Source: Triangularia verruculosa (Eukaryota > Ascomycota > Sordariomycetes > Sordariales > Podosporaceae). From it: a stretch of 64,000 nucleotides of DNA. The stretch is taken from contig MU863898.1 in NCBI GenBank assembly GCA_033296885.1, positions 265,255 to 329,254 on the forward strand, given 5' to 3'. The notes beneath the pieces were generated by a model. The model made no database searches. It had not been told where the DNA came from and was given only the letters and a program-made list of their open reading frames with translations. How positions within the stretch are numbered: position 1 is the first letter of the stretch; every line of letters begins with the position of its first letter. Positions 54,890-64,000 of the stretch are shown piece by piece. The position numbers and the translations under genes were made by a program.

Positions 54890-55026
54890 CGTTGAAAGAT
54901 GGTCTAAAGGCGTTAGAAGATATTAATAAACCTTTTCAAGATAGTTAATGGGCCTTTTCTGCTATCCGGATAGTAAAGGGGTGATTCTGACTTGCAGTAC
55001 CAGCTATCTCGTCAATGGCGCGATAG
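54890..55026 (+). repeat. Dispersed repeat family, copy C (short)
   Basis: Three units (GTTGAAAGATGGTCTAAAGG and relatives) followed by the shared tail GGGCCTTTTCTGCTAT, GTGATTCTGACTTGCAGTACC and TCGTCAATGGCG. Same order and orientation as copies A and B, but more diverged at the end. Confidence 0.7.
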
Positions 55027-56257
55027 CAAAATCTTTTCAACACCTCTTCCCAGCCGTTAACGAAGGGATAATATTACTCTATGCATTAACCTCATAGTAA
55101 ACACATTTGCGGCATCTAGTAGGACTTCGCGGCCAACGAGTAGAATATGCAGAACTGACGCGGCTTGAGATGGGGAGATACCTAGCTTCTATGTGGCTCA
55201 AGGCTAACTTAAGTACCGGAGCCGAGGCTAAGCCTTTTTGCAACACATCAGCTAGGCAGGACCCAAGACCGCCACATGAAAGTAAACGCCAACTACCCCA
55301 TGCACGGTCAACATTAGTACAGACTCCATCCTCCAACGCCACAATTTTTCTGTGCTTGGGCCAGGAACTCTTTATACCCCTGACCGTATCCCTCTCCTCG
55401 ACCCCTCCCACCTAACGTCATACCTAAGTGAGAATCAGAGTGTTTGACTTCATGGTGGCCAACAGTAAGAATGGGACCCGTTCTGATTCGGAGGGTTTAA
55501 GGGTACACATAAGGTAGATTAGGCGAACTTCTCTACTGACTAAAGATCATGGGAGTGACAAAAAATGAAAAAAAGACCAGACGCACATGAATTACCACCC
55601 CTTTCCCGGTTAGGTAAGGCAGGAAGAATAGTATACTTTTCTTGCGCAACTTCGATATATCTTGAGAACGAAAATTAAATGAAAACGTTGCTTTTCAAGG
55701 TCAACTAAACCTCAACGTGTCCCAATCCTCCCATAACTCAGATGATTACAAATACACCGCAATTACTTACGAGATCACACCCAGCCTCCCACTTACATAA
55801 ACCATCTGCCATTGGTCGATAATGTGATATTCCATCATTTTTTGCAGCCGAAGACCGACGATGAAACGGCAGATGCAAGGCACCCATCAAAAAAATGTGC
55901 CCGGAAAGCTATAGGGTACTTCTTAACTGGTCTCATACGGTTCCAATGCATTGTGTTTGTGTGGGTGATGACATATCTTAGAGCAGTGCTTAGAAATAAA
56001 TGTTTTTTACCCTGCTGCCAACATAAGGCGAACCGGTCAACGGATATTATGCGGTGCATGTTGATTTCAAATGTGAACGGAGAATGGGGTCGAGAGGGGT
56101 GTGCCTCCCCTACGACAGTTTTTGTATAAGATGCTCAGTGGTATCCCCTCATCCAGCAAACTCTGGATTACCCCCAAATCTGCAGATATAGGACTACCAC
56201 CAATACCCCCGAGAAGTTCAATCAAAAACAACCCGCCTCAAAACGCTCTCAGCAAAC
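55027..56257. other. Intergenic DNA
   Basis: Somewhat AT-rich; no credible gene. Holds the promoter of the glutathione transferase. Confidence 0.45.
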
Positions 56258-56965
56258 ATGGCACCCCTTCCGGACATAACCTTTTACTACTTTCCGCTTG
56301 CCTGTTCCCAAGCGGTGCACATAGTACTCCACGAGCTCGCCATTCCGTTCAAGGCAGTAAGCACCCGGCACAACTCCGATCGCAAGCTTGAGGCCGCCGA
56401 CGGCTCTCTTACTGCGGAGGAGTACCGTGATCAGGTTCATCACAGCAACTATGTCCCCGGTTTCGTCGTCACATTTCCCGACGGCAACAAAGAGTCCATC
56501 ACCGAGACGCCCGCCATCCTTTCCTACCTCGCCTCTCTTGTTCCCGAAAGGAACTTGGGGGGCAAGACGGAACTTGAAAAGGCCAAGGTTCTCTCATGGA
56601 TCATGTGGATTGGTGGCACGCTTCAAGGAACAGCGTACAGTGCGTTTTTGGCACCGAGGAGGTTTGTGGATGCCAGCGACGAGAAGTTGAAGGAGGGAGT
56701 GCAAGCGGGCGGAAGGAGAAATATAGAGGCCGGTTATGACCATATTGAGAAGCACCTTCAGAAGCCTGGTAGTGGGTGGCTTGTTGGCCAGGATGTGACA
56801 TTGGCGGATGCCTACGCGTATGTTATCTACCGGTGGGGTATCAGACTGGCTGGTTATGACATGGAGAAGTATAAGAAGTATACGGAGTTCGCCAGGAGGC
56901 TCGAGGGAAGAGAATCTGTGAAGAAGGCGTTGGAGGATGAAGGCGTACCGGCTCATTTCAACTAA
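56258..56965 (+). CDS. Glutathione S-transferase family protein
   Basis: Single exon, 235 residues, cytosolic. The N-terminal thioredoxin-like half includes ITFYYFPLACSQAVHIVLHE and the cis-Pro/Glu-Ser-like segment NYVPGFVV and ITETPAILSYLA that binds glutathione. The helical C-terminal half holds WLVGQDVTLADAYAYVIYRW, the usual N-capping box of the fold. A Cys-Ser pair in the first helix is in the position of the catalytic residue, suggesting a beta- or omega-like bacterial/fungal type. Role: conjugation or reduction of electrophiles; substrate unknown. Confidence 0.88.
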   Translation: MAPLPDITFYYFPLACSQAVHIVLHELAIPFKAVSTRHNSDRKLEAADGSLTAEEYRDQVHHSNYVPGFVVTFPDGNKESITETPAILSYLASLVPERNLGGKTELEKAKVLSWIMWIGGTLQGTAYSAFLAPRRFVDASDEKLKEGVQAGGRRNIEAGYDHIEKHLQKPGSGWLVGQDVTLADAYAYVIYRWGIRLAGYDMEKYKKYTEFARRLEGRESVKKALEDEGVPAHFN

Positions 56966-57472
56966 GAGTCAAAGAACCACGTTCTGGTCAGCGGCCGATG
57001 TACCTATTTGCACCACTTTTACTAGGTAGTTCTTTGCGCGTTTGCAGTTCTCAGTAGTGAACTTGAGTACCCATCAAAATTGTCTTTTTGGAAACCTATG
57101 CAGACAAGACGTGCTCGGACAAAGCAACAAAGAGTGGGTATTTGCCAGTGGCCTGGGAATTTGACACTGGCCGCCAGCAAAACCCATGAATCATTTCTTG
57201 ATACGTTCAAGCTGCCTACCTAGAACTAGTCAGTGGTGCACATCATCTTCAATAGCAACCTTCACTCCCACAAGCAACCTTTCTGTCAAATTTCATCAAG
57301 AAGTTATCTAGAAACAAGAAGGTAAGTGATGAAGCCCCAATCAAAGACGTCAAGGTTCGTTGGCCAAGGTCGCACAAACAACCCACAAACAGCAATGTCT
57401 TTCATTGATTTTTGCTGACACAATAACCATGATCACAAAACTTAGGTAGATACGACCCCTCCATATCTAGTC
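56966..57472. other. Intergenic DNA
   Basis: Nothing recognised besides CTACCTAG and TTAGGTAG motifs at about 57215 and 57444. Confidence 0.45.
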
Positions 57473-58066
57473 ATGGGTATCGATAAATCCCCCCCGCAGC
57501 CTTTCCATCCAGCGTTGACCCCAGCACCAAAATCTGCCATCCGTCCTGAGCTTCAGGTCGATCCTCGTTTGAAGAAGAAGGCCAACGAAGTACTTGGACT
57601 GCACGCAAACACCAGCAGCCAGAAGCCGGTCACAATATCACTTCTACCATGCGCCGATCCTGACAACACATCGCGAGATGCTCCCAAAGACCAACCAGCA
57701 CGAGGCTACATAATATCAGAATTCCGGCTTTTGCGTCAGCCAGACTCTCAAGGCGGTCCATCACAGACACCACAAGTCACCAAATACTACAGAGTCGGTG
57801 ACCGCGAGGATGCTACCACGAACCTCCTGGTTTCCTATGACGAAATCGGACGGTACGTCTCGGCTAAGGAGCGTGAAGACTGGGAGCAAAGGCCAGAGAA
57901 GATGGACGCTCTGGATCAAATGTTGAAGAGCGACGAAAAACAGCACGAGGAGTGGGAGAAGGCAACCGATAGAGCTATAGCCAAGTTGCTGTTTCTGGAG
58001 ACGGAGACAATCACATTGGAAGGAAGGCCGGTTACGAGGGGGATGACCAAGGCTTTTTTTCGGTAA
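57473..58066 (+). CDS. Small soluble protein of unknown function
   Basis: Single exon, 197 residues. The N-terminal 70 residues are Pro/Ser-rich; the middle (YYRVGDREDATTNLLVSYDE) and the charged helical C-terminal part (EREDWEQRPEKMDALDQMLK) look folded. No signal peptide, membrane segment or known motif. Codon use is typical of the flanking genes, which favours a real gene. Confidence 0.5.
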   Translation: MGIDKSPPQPFHPALTPAPKSAIRPELQVDPRLKKKANEVLGLHANTSSQKPVTISLLPCADPDNTSRDAPKDQPARGYIISEFRLLRQPDSQGGPSQTPQVTKYYRVGDREDATTNLLVSYDEIGRYVSAKEREDWEQRPEKMDALDQMLKSDEKQHEEWEKATDRAIAKLLFLETETITLEGRPVTRGMTKAFFR

Positions 58067-58848
58067 TCTTCAACACAGGGGGGTGGAAATTTGGAACGAG
58101 TGGAGATAGGAAATGACCAGAACGGGCGGTTACCTGATGTACAGAAGTAAACTATGGCGATTTGAGTGCGAGCTCTCTTATGTTCGTCTGTCGATTTGGT
58201 CTGGGATAATGATGCCAAGAAGATATACTGACTGAATTCTGTGTCCTGACCCGGGAGCTTGGTCCCTCACCCACGTGGAAGAGCTATCTTTGGGTAGCTT
58301 GACCTAGACGGTCTTGGCATTGTGTTTGCGCTTGTCCTCTTGTCAGTCCCGACTCCCCGGTTCTTTCGCGCGTGCGGTAAAAAGAGCCAGAAAGCTTTGG
58401 AAGCAATCCATTTTTTTTGCTGCAGCATGGATTCTCCATCAAAGACGATGCTCGTTTTGCGAAGTCTAGAACAATCCGATCCCCATATCCACAGAAGGAT
58501 TCGCGCTATCGAAGTGCGCCAGGCACCCTGATACCTACAGGGCTCCGGGGTCGAGACAATCAACATCAGCTGTGAAAATGCACGCTACGCCACTCAGCCG
58601 TAGGCTCTATCGACGGCGATCGTCTAAAAAGGGAGAAGATGCTAATATCACGTCCTTTCAGTCGGGACGCAACCAAATTGAGCTTGGGTTTTAGTTCGAG
58701 GCTCGAGCAGAACTCACAAGACAAGGGGTGTACTCGAAGTCCGTGGATCTGATAACCACCTCCCTCACCCTCTTTATATTCATCATTCCAGTCCCTCCCG
58801 ACCTGACTGGTCATTCTTCTCAATCTCGACGAGTCGCTCATTTTCGAG
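58067..58848. other. Intergenic DNA
   Basis: No gene seen. A TTTATATT string near 58773 could be a TATA-like element for the WSC gene about 75 bases upstream of its start. Confidence 0.45.
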
Positions 58849-60915
58849 ATGGAGTCGTTTAACATGCGGGTTTTGTCCCTTGGAGCTCTCTTTCTCTCGA
58901 CCGGATCTGCCCTTCCAAGCGGGATACTCTATTCCCGGCAGGTAGACGATGCCCTGACATACACCTCGCTTGGCTGCTTCATCGACAGCAGCCAACGTGT
59001 CCTACCCAGCAAGGTCATCAGCACTCATGACATGACGGCGGCCAAGTGCGCCATCAACTGCGCCGGCTATGAATTCTTCGCCACCCAATGGGCGTCCGAG
59101 TGCTATTGCGGAAGTACGAAGCCAACCAATGCCGCCCCAGATTCGGATTGCAACATGCCCTGCTCGGGGAATCCAGACGAGACATGCGGTGGAGGTATGA
59201 GACTCAACGTTTACGAATTCGACTCAGCCTGCGAGTCGGACATGGAGGAACCCCCGGCAGTCATCTCGGGCTACGAGTACAAAGGCTGCTATACCGACAA
59301 CGTGCCTCAACGTGTCCTGAGCGGCATAACAATCACCGACCAAGATATGACTTTGGAAAAGTGCGCTGTCACATGCAGCGCCGGTGGATATGTGTTCTTT
59401 GGTGTTGAGTATGGCGTTGAATGTTTCTGTTCCACTACGCTGGACAGTGCTAGCGTCAAGGTTCCGGAGGGGGAGTGTCCGATGACTTGCATGGGCAACC
59501 ATAACCAGCACTGCGGAGCTGGCAACCGCCTCAATCTGTACCAGAAGGCCGCGACAATCGGGACTGGAAGCAATCTTGAGTCTGTGGGAGGCTTCCACTA
59601 CGCATCGTGCTGGACGGACAAGGTGGATGAGCGATCGCTCCAAGCTGTCAGTTGGCGAACGGATGACCTGACAGTCGAGAAGTGCGCTGAGAGATGCAGT
59701 GAGTACTCATATTTCGGCCTCGAGTATTCGCGGGAATGCTACTGCGGGAACGAGCTCATCGGGCAGGCGGCACCAGAGAAGGACTGTGCTATGCTCTGTG
59801 TTGGAGCTCCCGACCAATGGTGCGGCGGTCCAGACAGGCTGAACCTGTACACCAAGGCAGCACCAACCACGTCGGCTTCAGCCACAACCTCGGCCGAGGT
59901 GACGACACCTGTCGAAACTGAGACGGAGACATCAACCACCACAGCACCGGAACCCGAGACGACAACGACCGCGCCAGCTGAACCGGAGGCAACGACTTCG
60001 GACGTTCCTGTTAGCACCACTAACTTGGCTTCATCAACCGAGTCCTCCACCACCACAACCCAGGGGCCCGACTTGACAACAATCACGAGCTGTCCTCCGG
60101 CACCCACCTACAACGGCACACCGGAGCGCTGCTATGCTTCTGGCAGTCTGCCAGCCGCGTGCAGGCAACTTGCATCGACCACCCTCAACTCTCGCAGCGT
60201 TGGCAGTTCCATGAGCGCCTGTAAGAGCGCCCTGACACGCTATGGCATGCCGCAGAACCCTGCCGCGACCGCATGCTTCCCCACGACTGCGCTGCCTGCT
60301 GTCCCAGCCTCCTCAGTCGCCCGTTCTGTCGCCGACAGTGTTTACGCCTGTCTCCACGCACCCACCGCCTCCGTTGTTTGCCAGGCTGATTCCGAGTGCG
60401 TCACCAACACCTACACCGTCGGCCAAGTCCCTTCTCCGACTCCCAGCATTGGCGTGGATCTGCTGAAAGGTGACGGTACCTTCGAGGATGGCACCGTGGG
60501 CGACTTCGTGATCGGCTCGGCAACAAACCTCGTGTCTACCACCGTCACCAACGCCCGGCCTCACTCTGGCTCCCTGGGGTTGCTGATGCGGTATTTGAGC
60601 GTCAACGGGGGAGGCAACAGCTTGACGTACAACTTGCCCGTGGTTCCCGGGAAGCAGTACCGGTTCAGTCTGTATTACCAGCACACAAACCCGAGCGCGG
60701 CCACGAGCCTGTACCTCTACGTGTATCCTGATGTTCTCCAGACATCATTCACAGAGGCGCAGTTGGTCGGGACGCCTGCCAATGTGTGGGGCACCCGATC
60801 GATCACCTTCATGGCCGCTGCCAGTTGGGTGCAGCTGGTCTTCAACGTCGGCGGCAACACGGGCCAAACGAACGACGTGTATATTGACGATGTCACATTC
60901 GTGAGGTTGACTTGA
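58849..60915 (+). CDS. Secreted triple-WSC-domain protein
   Basis: Single exon, 688 residues. Signal peptide 1 to about 22 (LSLGALFLSTGSALPS). Three WSC domains (about 38-125, 145-230 and 248-335), each with the C..CYCG..C..C.G....CGG.xRLNxY pattern; WSC modules bind glucans or act in wall sensing. A Thr/Glu/Pro-rich linker follows (335-405), then a second Cys-rich region (about 415-520), then a C-terminal beta-sandwich-like domain (about 540-688: DGTFEDGTVGDF ... VYIDDVTFVRL) resembling family 4/9-type carbohydrate-binding modules. There is no transmembrane segment, so it is not a WSC-type stress sensor but a secreted or wall-bound glycoprotein. Confidence 0.88.
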   Translation: MESFNMRVLSLGALFLSTGSALPSGILYSRQVDDALTYTSLGCFIDSSQRVLPSKVISTHDMTAAKCAINCAGYEFFATQWASECYCGSTKPTNAAPDSDCNMPCSGNPDETCGGGMRLNVYEFDSACESDMEEPPAVISGYEYKGCYTDNVPQRVLSGITITDQDMTLEKCAVTCSAGGYVFFGVEYGVECFCSTTLDSASVKVPEGECPMTCMGNHNQHCGAGNRLNLYQKAATIGTGSNLESVGGFHYASCWTDKVDERSLQAVSWRTDDLTVEKCAERCSEYSYFGLEYSRECYCGNELIGQAAPEKDCAMLCVGAPDQWCGGPDRLNLYTKAAPTTSASATTSAEVTTPVETETETSTTTAPEPETTTTAPAEPEATTSDVPVSTTNLASSTESSTTTTQGPDLTTITSCPPAPTYNGTPERCYASGSLPAACRQLASTTLNSRSVGSSMSACKSALTRYGMPQNPAATACFPTTALPAVPASSVARSVADSVYACLHAPTASVVCQADSECVTNTYTVGQVPSPTPSIGVDLLKGDGTFEDGTVGDFVIGSATNLVSTTVTNARPHSGSLGLLMRYLSVNGGGNSLTYNLPVVPGKQYRFSLYYQHTNPSAATSLYLYVYPDVLQTSFTEAQLVGTPANVWGTRSITFMAAASWVQLVFNVGGNTGQTNDVYIDDVTFVRLT

Positions 60916-61604
60916 GGCCTGAATCCTCGGTGAGGTCTGGGAAGAGCATGTGTAGAAAAGTACCCATTGTCTTAATACATTGTTATGTGGAGCAAAAAAA
61001 CGTTGACCTGAAGCCCGAGTTGCTCGAAGCGCATTGTCGTTGTGTGATGTTCAAGCTTAAAATTGCTTCCCTGCAGTGGGGTGCCGACAGCGCAAGCTAC
61101 CTGGCCAATGGTGACCCCTGCTTGACCTGGAAAAGCTATGCCCAAAATGGATGTTGCTCAACACCAATGAGAGAAGCTTGATCATCAGCCCCGCCAGCTT
61201 GGCTTTACTTGGCATCAATATCGGCTCCGCTTTCAATGCTACCGAACGCAGCTTCTATCCGTTGCGTTGGACGGTTTGCAACCTCCAAACCCGCCGACGA
61301 CCGCCATCTTCAATTATCGGCCGAGAGAAATGGATCCTGATGTGGGATATTGAACAGCCATGCACTGCTAAACTGCTCCGCCCCCTCCGCTTGACCCATC
61401 GCAATCGAAGACATCGAAGAACCATGACGGCTGAGGGCTGACGGCGGCTAATTCTAGCGCTGTTCTTCGATTCCATATATTCCTCAGTGAAGGCCCCCTC
61501 GGCCCTTTCCCTTCCTTTGGCTACTACTTGACACTCCTTTCTCGTGATTCAGGTACATCATCGACGGACTCACCCCTCACTCAAAGCCTTCTACCAAATC
61601 CATC
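60916..61604. other. Intergenic DNA
   Basis: No gene recognised; a CT-rich leader precedes the next start codon (about 61480-61600). Confidence 0.45.
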
Positions 61605-63456
61605 ATGTCTGTCTTTGTAAACTATGGTGGTCCCAAGTTGGACAAGAAGCAGAAGCAGCTTGTCCGTTCCCAAGCCATGGTCTCGGTCCGCGGCCAACAG
61701 AAACTCGCCAAAGCCGCCAACGCACATCATCGCGGTAAGTTTAATTCGCGGCTGGATGTAGCCAGGCTGCATGTGAGACTAATCATCAGCCCTATATCGC
61801 AGGTGTAACCAATCCTTCGGGTCCTACGGCAGCATCCGCTACAGTCCTGAGCTTAAATCAACGCAGGTACGTATTCCACGAGCATTTTCCTATTTGGGAA
61901 TGCAGTCTGACGTCGTCCGGTGTTATAACACCCAACAGGCTTGCTCCTGCTGTTCCCACACCAAACACAACCGATTCCTCTGAAGACTCTGAGGACTCCG
62001 TCACCATGGTGGTAGCCAAGGCGCCCAGAGCCAACACTGGCCGCAAACGCGCGTCTGGCGCCGCCATTGCCCTTGTCTCTAGTAGCCGTGCCCGTCATGG
62101 AGTGCCCCCTCCAAACATCAAAGACATGTGCGGTCCACCCCCACTGTCCACACACTCCACCGGAGTCTCGTCCCGAGAATTCCAGGATTATCTCTCCCGA
62201 TGTAACAGCTACTCCTCGTACCTCGACCAAGCCTTTGTTCTCACGGTGGGGTTCAAAAAGCCGTCGTATTTCAGGCCAGACATGTCAAAGTCTGCCTGCA
62301 TTTACATTGGCTGGCTTCTTACGGCGGGTGTCCTGGACGCGTACAAGGGGAGAGATGAGATGAACTACCCCTATTACGAATACAGAGCTGTGTCTGAGCT
62401 CCAAAAGTTTATTGATGGGGCGGAGCAGAGGGAGCTGCATGAAGTTGTTTATCCAGTAGTGGTGTTGTCCATGTTCGAGGTAACTTCCCTCCCCGGCACC
62501 GACTCTTGATTTGGCAAGTAACCGCCACTAACGTCAGGGTATCTACAGATGGTTCGTTTTAGCCCAAGAGCTATCACTCATTCTGCTGCTGTCGAGATGT
62601 TCATCAAGTCCAGGGGAGGCCTGGACAAAATGCCCTTGGTGATGCAGCATTTGTGCGTCATGGGGGACATGTTGCAAGGGGTCTGTCTCGACACGCCCTT
62701 GGCCTTCAACATCTTGAACCCAGTTACCTCTCTCAGAGTCCAGACAGTGGGGCCATTTGAAGGGCAGCAATTCAGATCCTGTCCTCTCTTGATGTGTGAT
62801 GACGACGAGTTCGACCACGCCAACCAGTACGTACAGCCACACATTCATGGAGATCTGCCCGAGGTATTGCAGTCAGCGTTCGATGCCCTCCGTTGCTTTT
62901 TCAAGATACCATCTGAGCATAGATGGGAAAACGATCTCAATTGGCAAGATCTGATGCACGTGGATTTGGATCACGTCATCGATCAGCCGAGGACAACGGC
63001 CGATATTCCAGGCTTGTTTCTTGAAACATGTGCCTTGGCGGCAAGAATCATGCGACGAACCTTGATGGAGGGGCTGGATGGCTTTGATGACGTGAGGAAC
63101 AAGGAGGATGTACAAGCGATCTTTGATCATATCCGGTTCATCGGCCTGAAAGCATGGGTTGGATTGCCATACATCTATGTTTGGGTGTAAGTAGAGTTCA
63201 TGTGCCTTTGATGTGCGTTGCTTTACCCACTGACCAAACTAAATTTAGGAACTTGATCGCTTTTGAAGCATCGACAGATACCAAGAAAAGATCGTACTTC
63301 GTCGCAGAGGTGGTGCGTTGCGCCTTCAGCTATGGTTGCTATCAGATGGAAATTTTCCACACTATTCTTGCTAATTTCTTGTCGATGAGGAATGCCCTCA
63401 AGGAAAGGAAGTTTGCTCGGTTTCTTGACTTGAGTACTCACTGGCAGGGGCTGTAG
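61605..63456 (+). CDS. Fungal-specific transcription-factor-domain protein without zinc cluster
   Basis: Five exons, 61605-61734, 61803-61866, 61939-62479, 62549-63186 and 63249-63456, give 526 residues. For the third intron the acceptor at 62548 was chosen because the nearer AG at 62536 would break the frame. The opening MSVFVNYGGPKLDKKQKQ, a basic segment, then a low-complexity linker and a long helical domain (HSAAVEMFIKSRGGLDKMP and following) match the PF11951-type fungal transcription-factor domain. The N-terminal Zn2Cys6 motif usual in regulators is absent; this 'VNYGG' subgroup typically lacks it. Probable nuclear regulator, target unknown. Confidence 0.85.
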
Positions 63457-64000
63457 ACATAGCCAAGGGGCTACACTGAAATCTAGTGGGGGGTTAGGTG
63501 ATGAATAACGTTCTTATCTTTGGAAACAAAAATATGGTGGTTCATACTTGTTTTAGATGCGTGCTATCTTTGAAAGGAAGAAATAATACAAGCTCATCCT
63601 GGTGCTTGAATTCCCAATATCGGAGTGACACTGTTTACACTGTTGACCTTTGCATGACTCAGGTACCTGATAACTACAAGTGACTGGTTTTATTAGTACG
63701 ACGCTCTAACTGGTACCTAGCTAAGCCAACCGGACCTCGGAGACAATGCAATGAACGTTGCCAGGATACATGTGAAGTTCTAGTGGGAACGGACAAATAA
63801 GGTACTCGGTGAAGTTGCTGTGGCGGGTAACGTACATTATCAACGAGTGACCCATATCAGCGAGTGACCCACGTCAAAATCCATACATAACCCTGAAAAC
63901 ATAAGCTCGTTAAAATCACCAAACATTAATAAAATTCTCTATAACTTCGAAACTAGCTTATTTAGTCTATTGGAATTAAGATACAACTTTACTGATTATG
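63457..64000. other. Right-edge intergenic DNA
   Basis: No gene seen. AT content rises over the last 120 bases, possibly the edge of another AT-rich island. Confidence 0.45.

Overview
The window reads as nuclear DNA of a filamentous ascomycete, most likely a sordariomycete close to the Sordariales. Genes carry short introns (about 50-100 bases, GT..AG, often with a CTAAC/CTGAC-like branch site). Gene families include Zn2Cys6 regulators, a GH7 cellobiohydrolase with a CBM1, WSC and LysM surface proteins and a hydrophobin-type domain. An AT-rich island poor in CA/TG looks like the product of repeat-induced point mutation (RIP). No bacterial, organellar or viral genes were recognised.

Layout. 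1.6-3.9 kb: a small intracellular subtilisin-like protease gene converges on a gene whose product has the order of features of a fungal gasdermin; this is the most interesting locus, a candidate protease/pore-former cell-death module like HET-Q2/HET-Q1 of Podospora. 5.6-12 kb: a secreted DOMON plus cytochrome b561 membrane protein, a LysM protein ending in an eight-cysteine hydrophobin-like domain, and a TPR-like protein, all on the + strand. 12.4-19.4 kb: two divergent Zn2Cys6 transcription factors across a 1.5 kb gap. 20.4-22 kb: an O-methyltransferase. 23.6-24.6 kb: a single-pass membrane protein with a disordered basic tail. 26.3-27.9 kb: GH7-CBM1 cellobiohydrolase.

28.3-36 kb is a gene-poor accessory block. 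It holds the RIP-like island, a 44-base tandem array, a C/A-rich then G/A-rich low-complexity tract, an orphan exon fragment, a chromodomain pseudogene with two in-frame TAA codons, two copies of an unfamiliar dispersed repeat, a short internal telomere-like repeat, and one intact acetylxylan-esterase-type gene (34.2-35.2 kb). A third copy of the dispersed repeat lies near 54.9 kb.

37.7-63.5 kb returns to ordinary gene content: a secreted or anchored protein of unknown function, a P450, a 1290-residue acidic disordered protein, a fructosamine-kinase-family protein, a berberine-bridge-type FAD oxidase, a glutathione S-transferase, a small unknown protein, a triple-WSC protein and a fungal-specific transcription-factor-domain protein without a zinc cluster.

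How genes may work together: the GH7 enzyme and the esterase act on plant cell wall (cellulose; esterified xylan). The LysM-hydrophobin and WSC proteins belong to the cell surface. The protease and gasdermin-like protein probably form one system. The P450, methyltransferase and FAD oxidase lie far apart with no core synthase, so they do not form an obvious metabolite cluster. All gene models are read from sequence and splice signals only; family names rest on recognised motifs, not on database searches.
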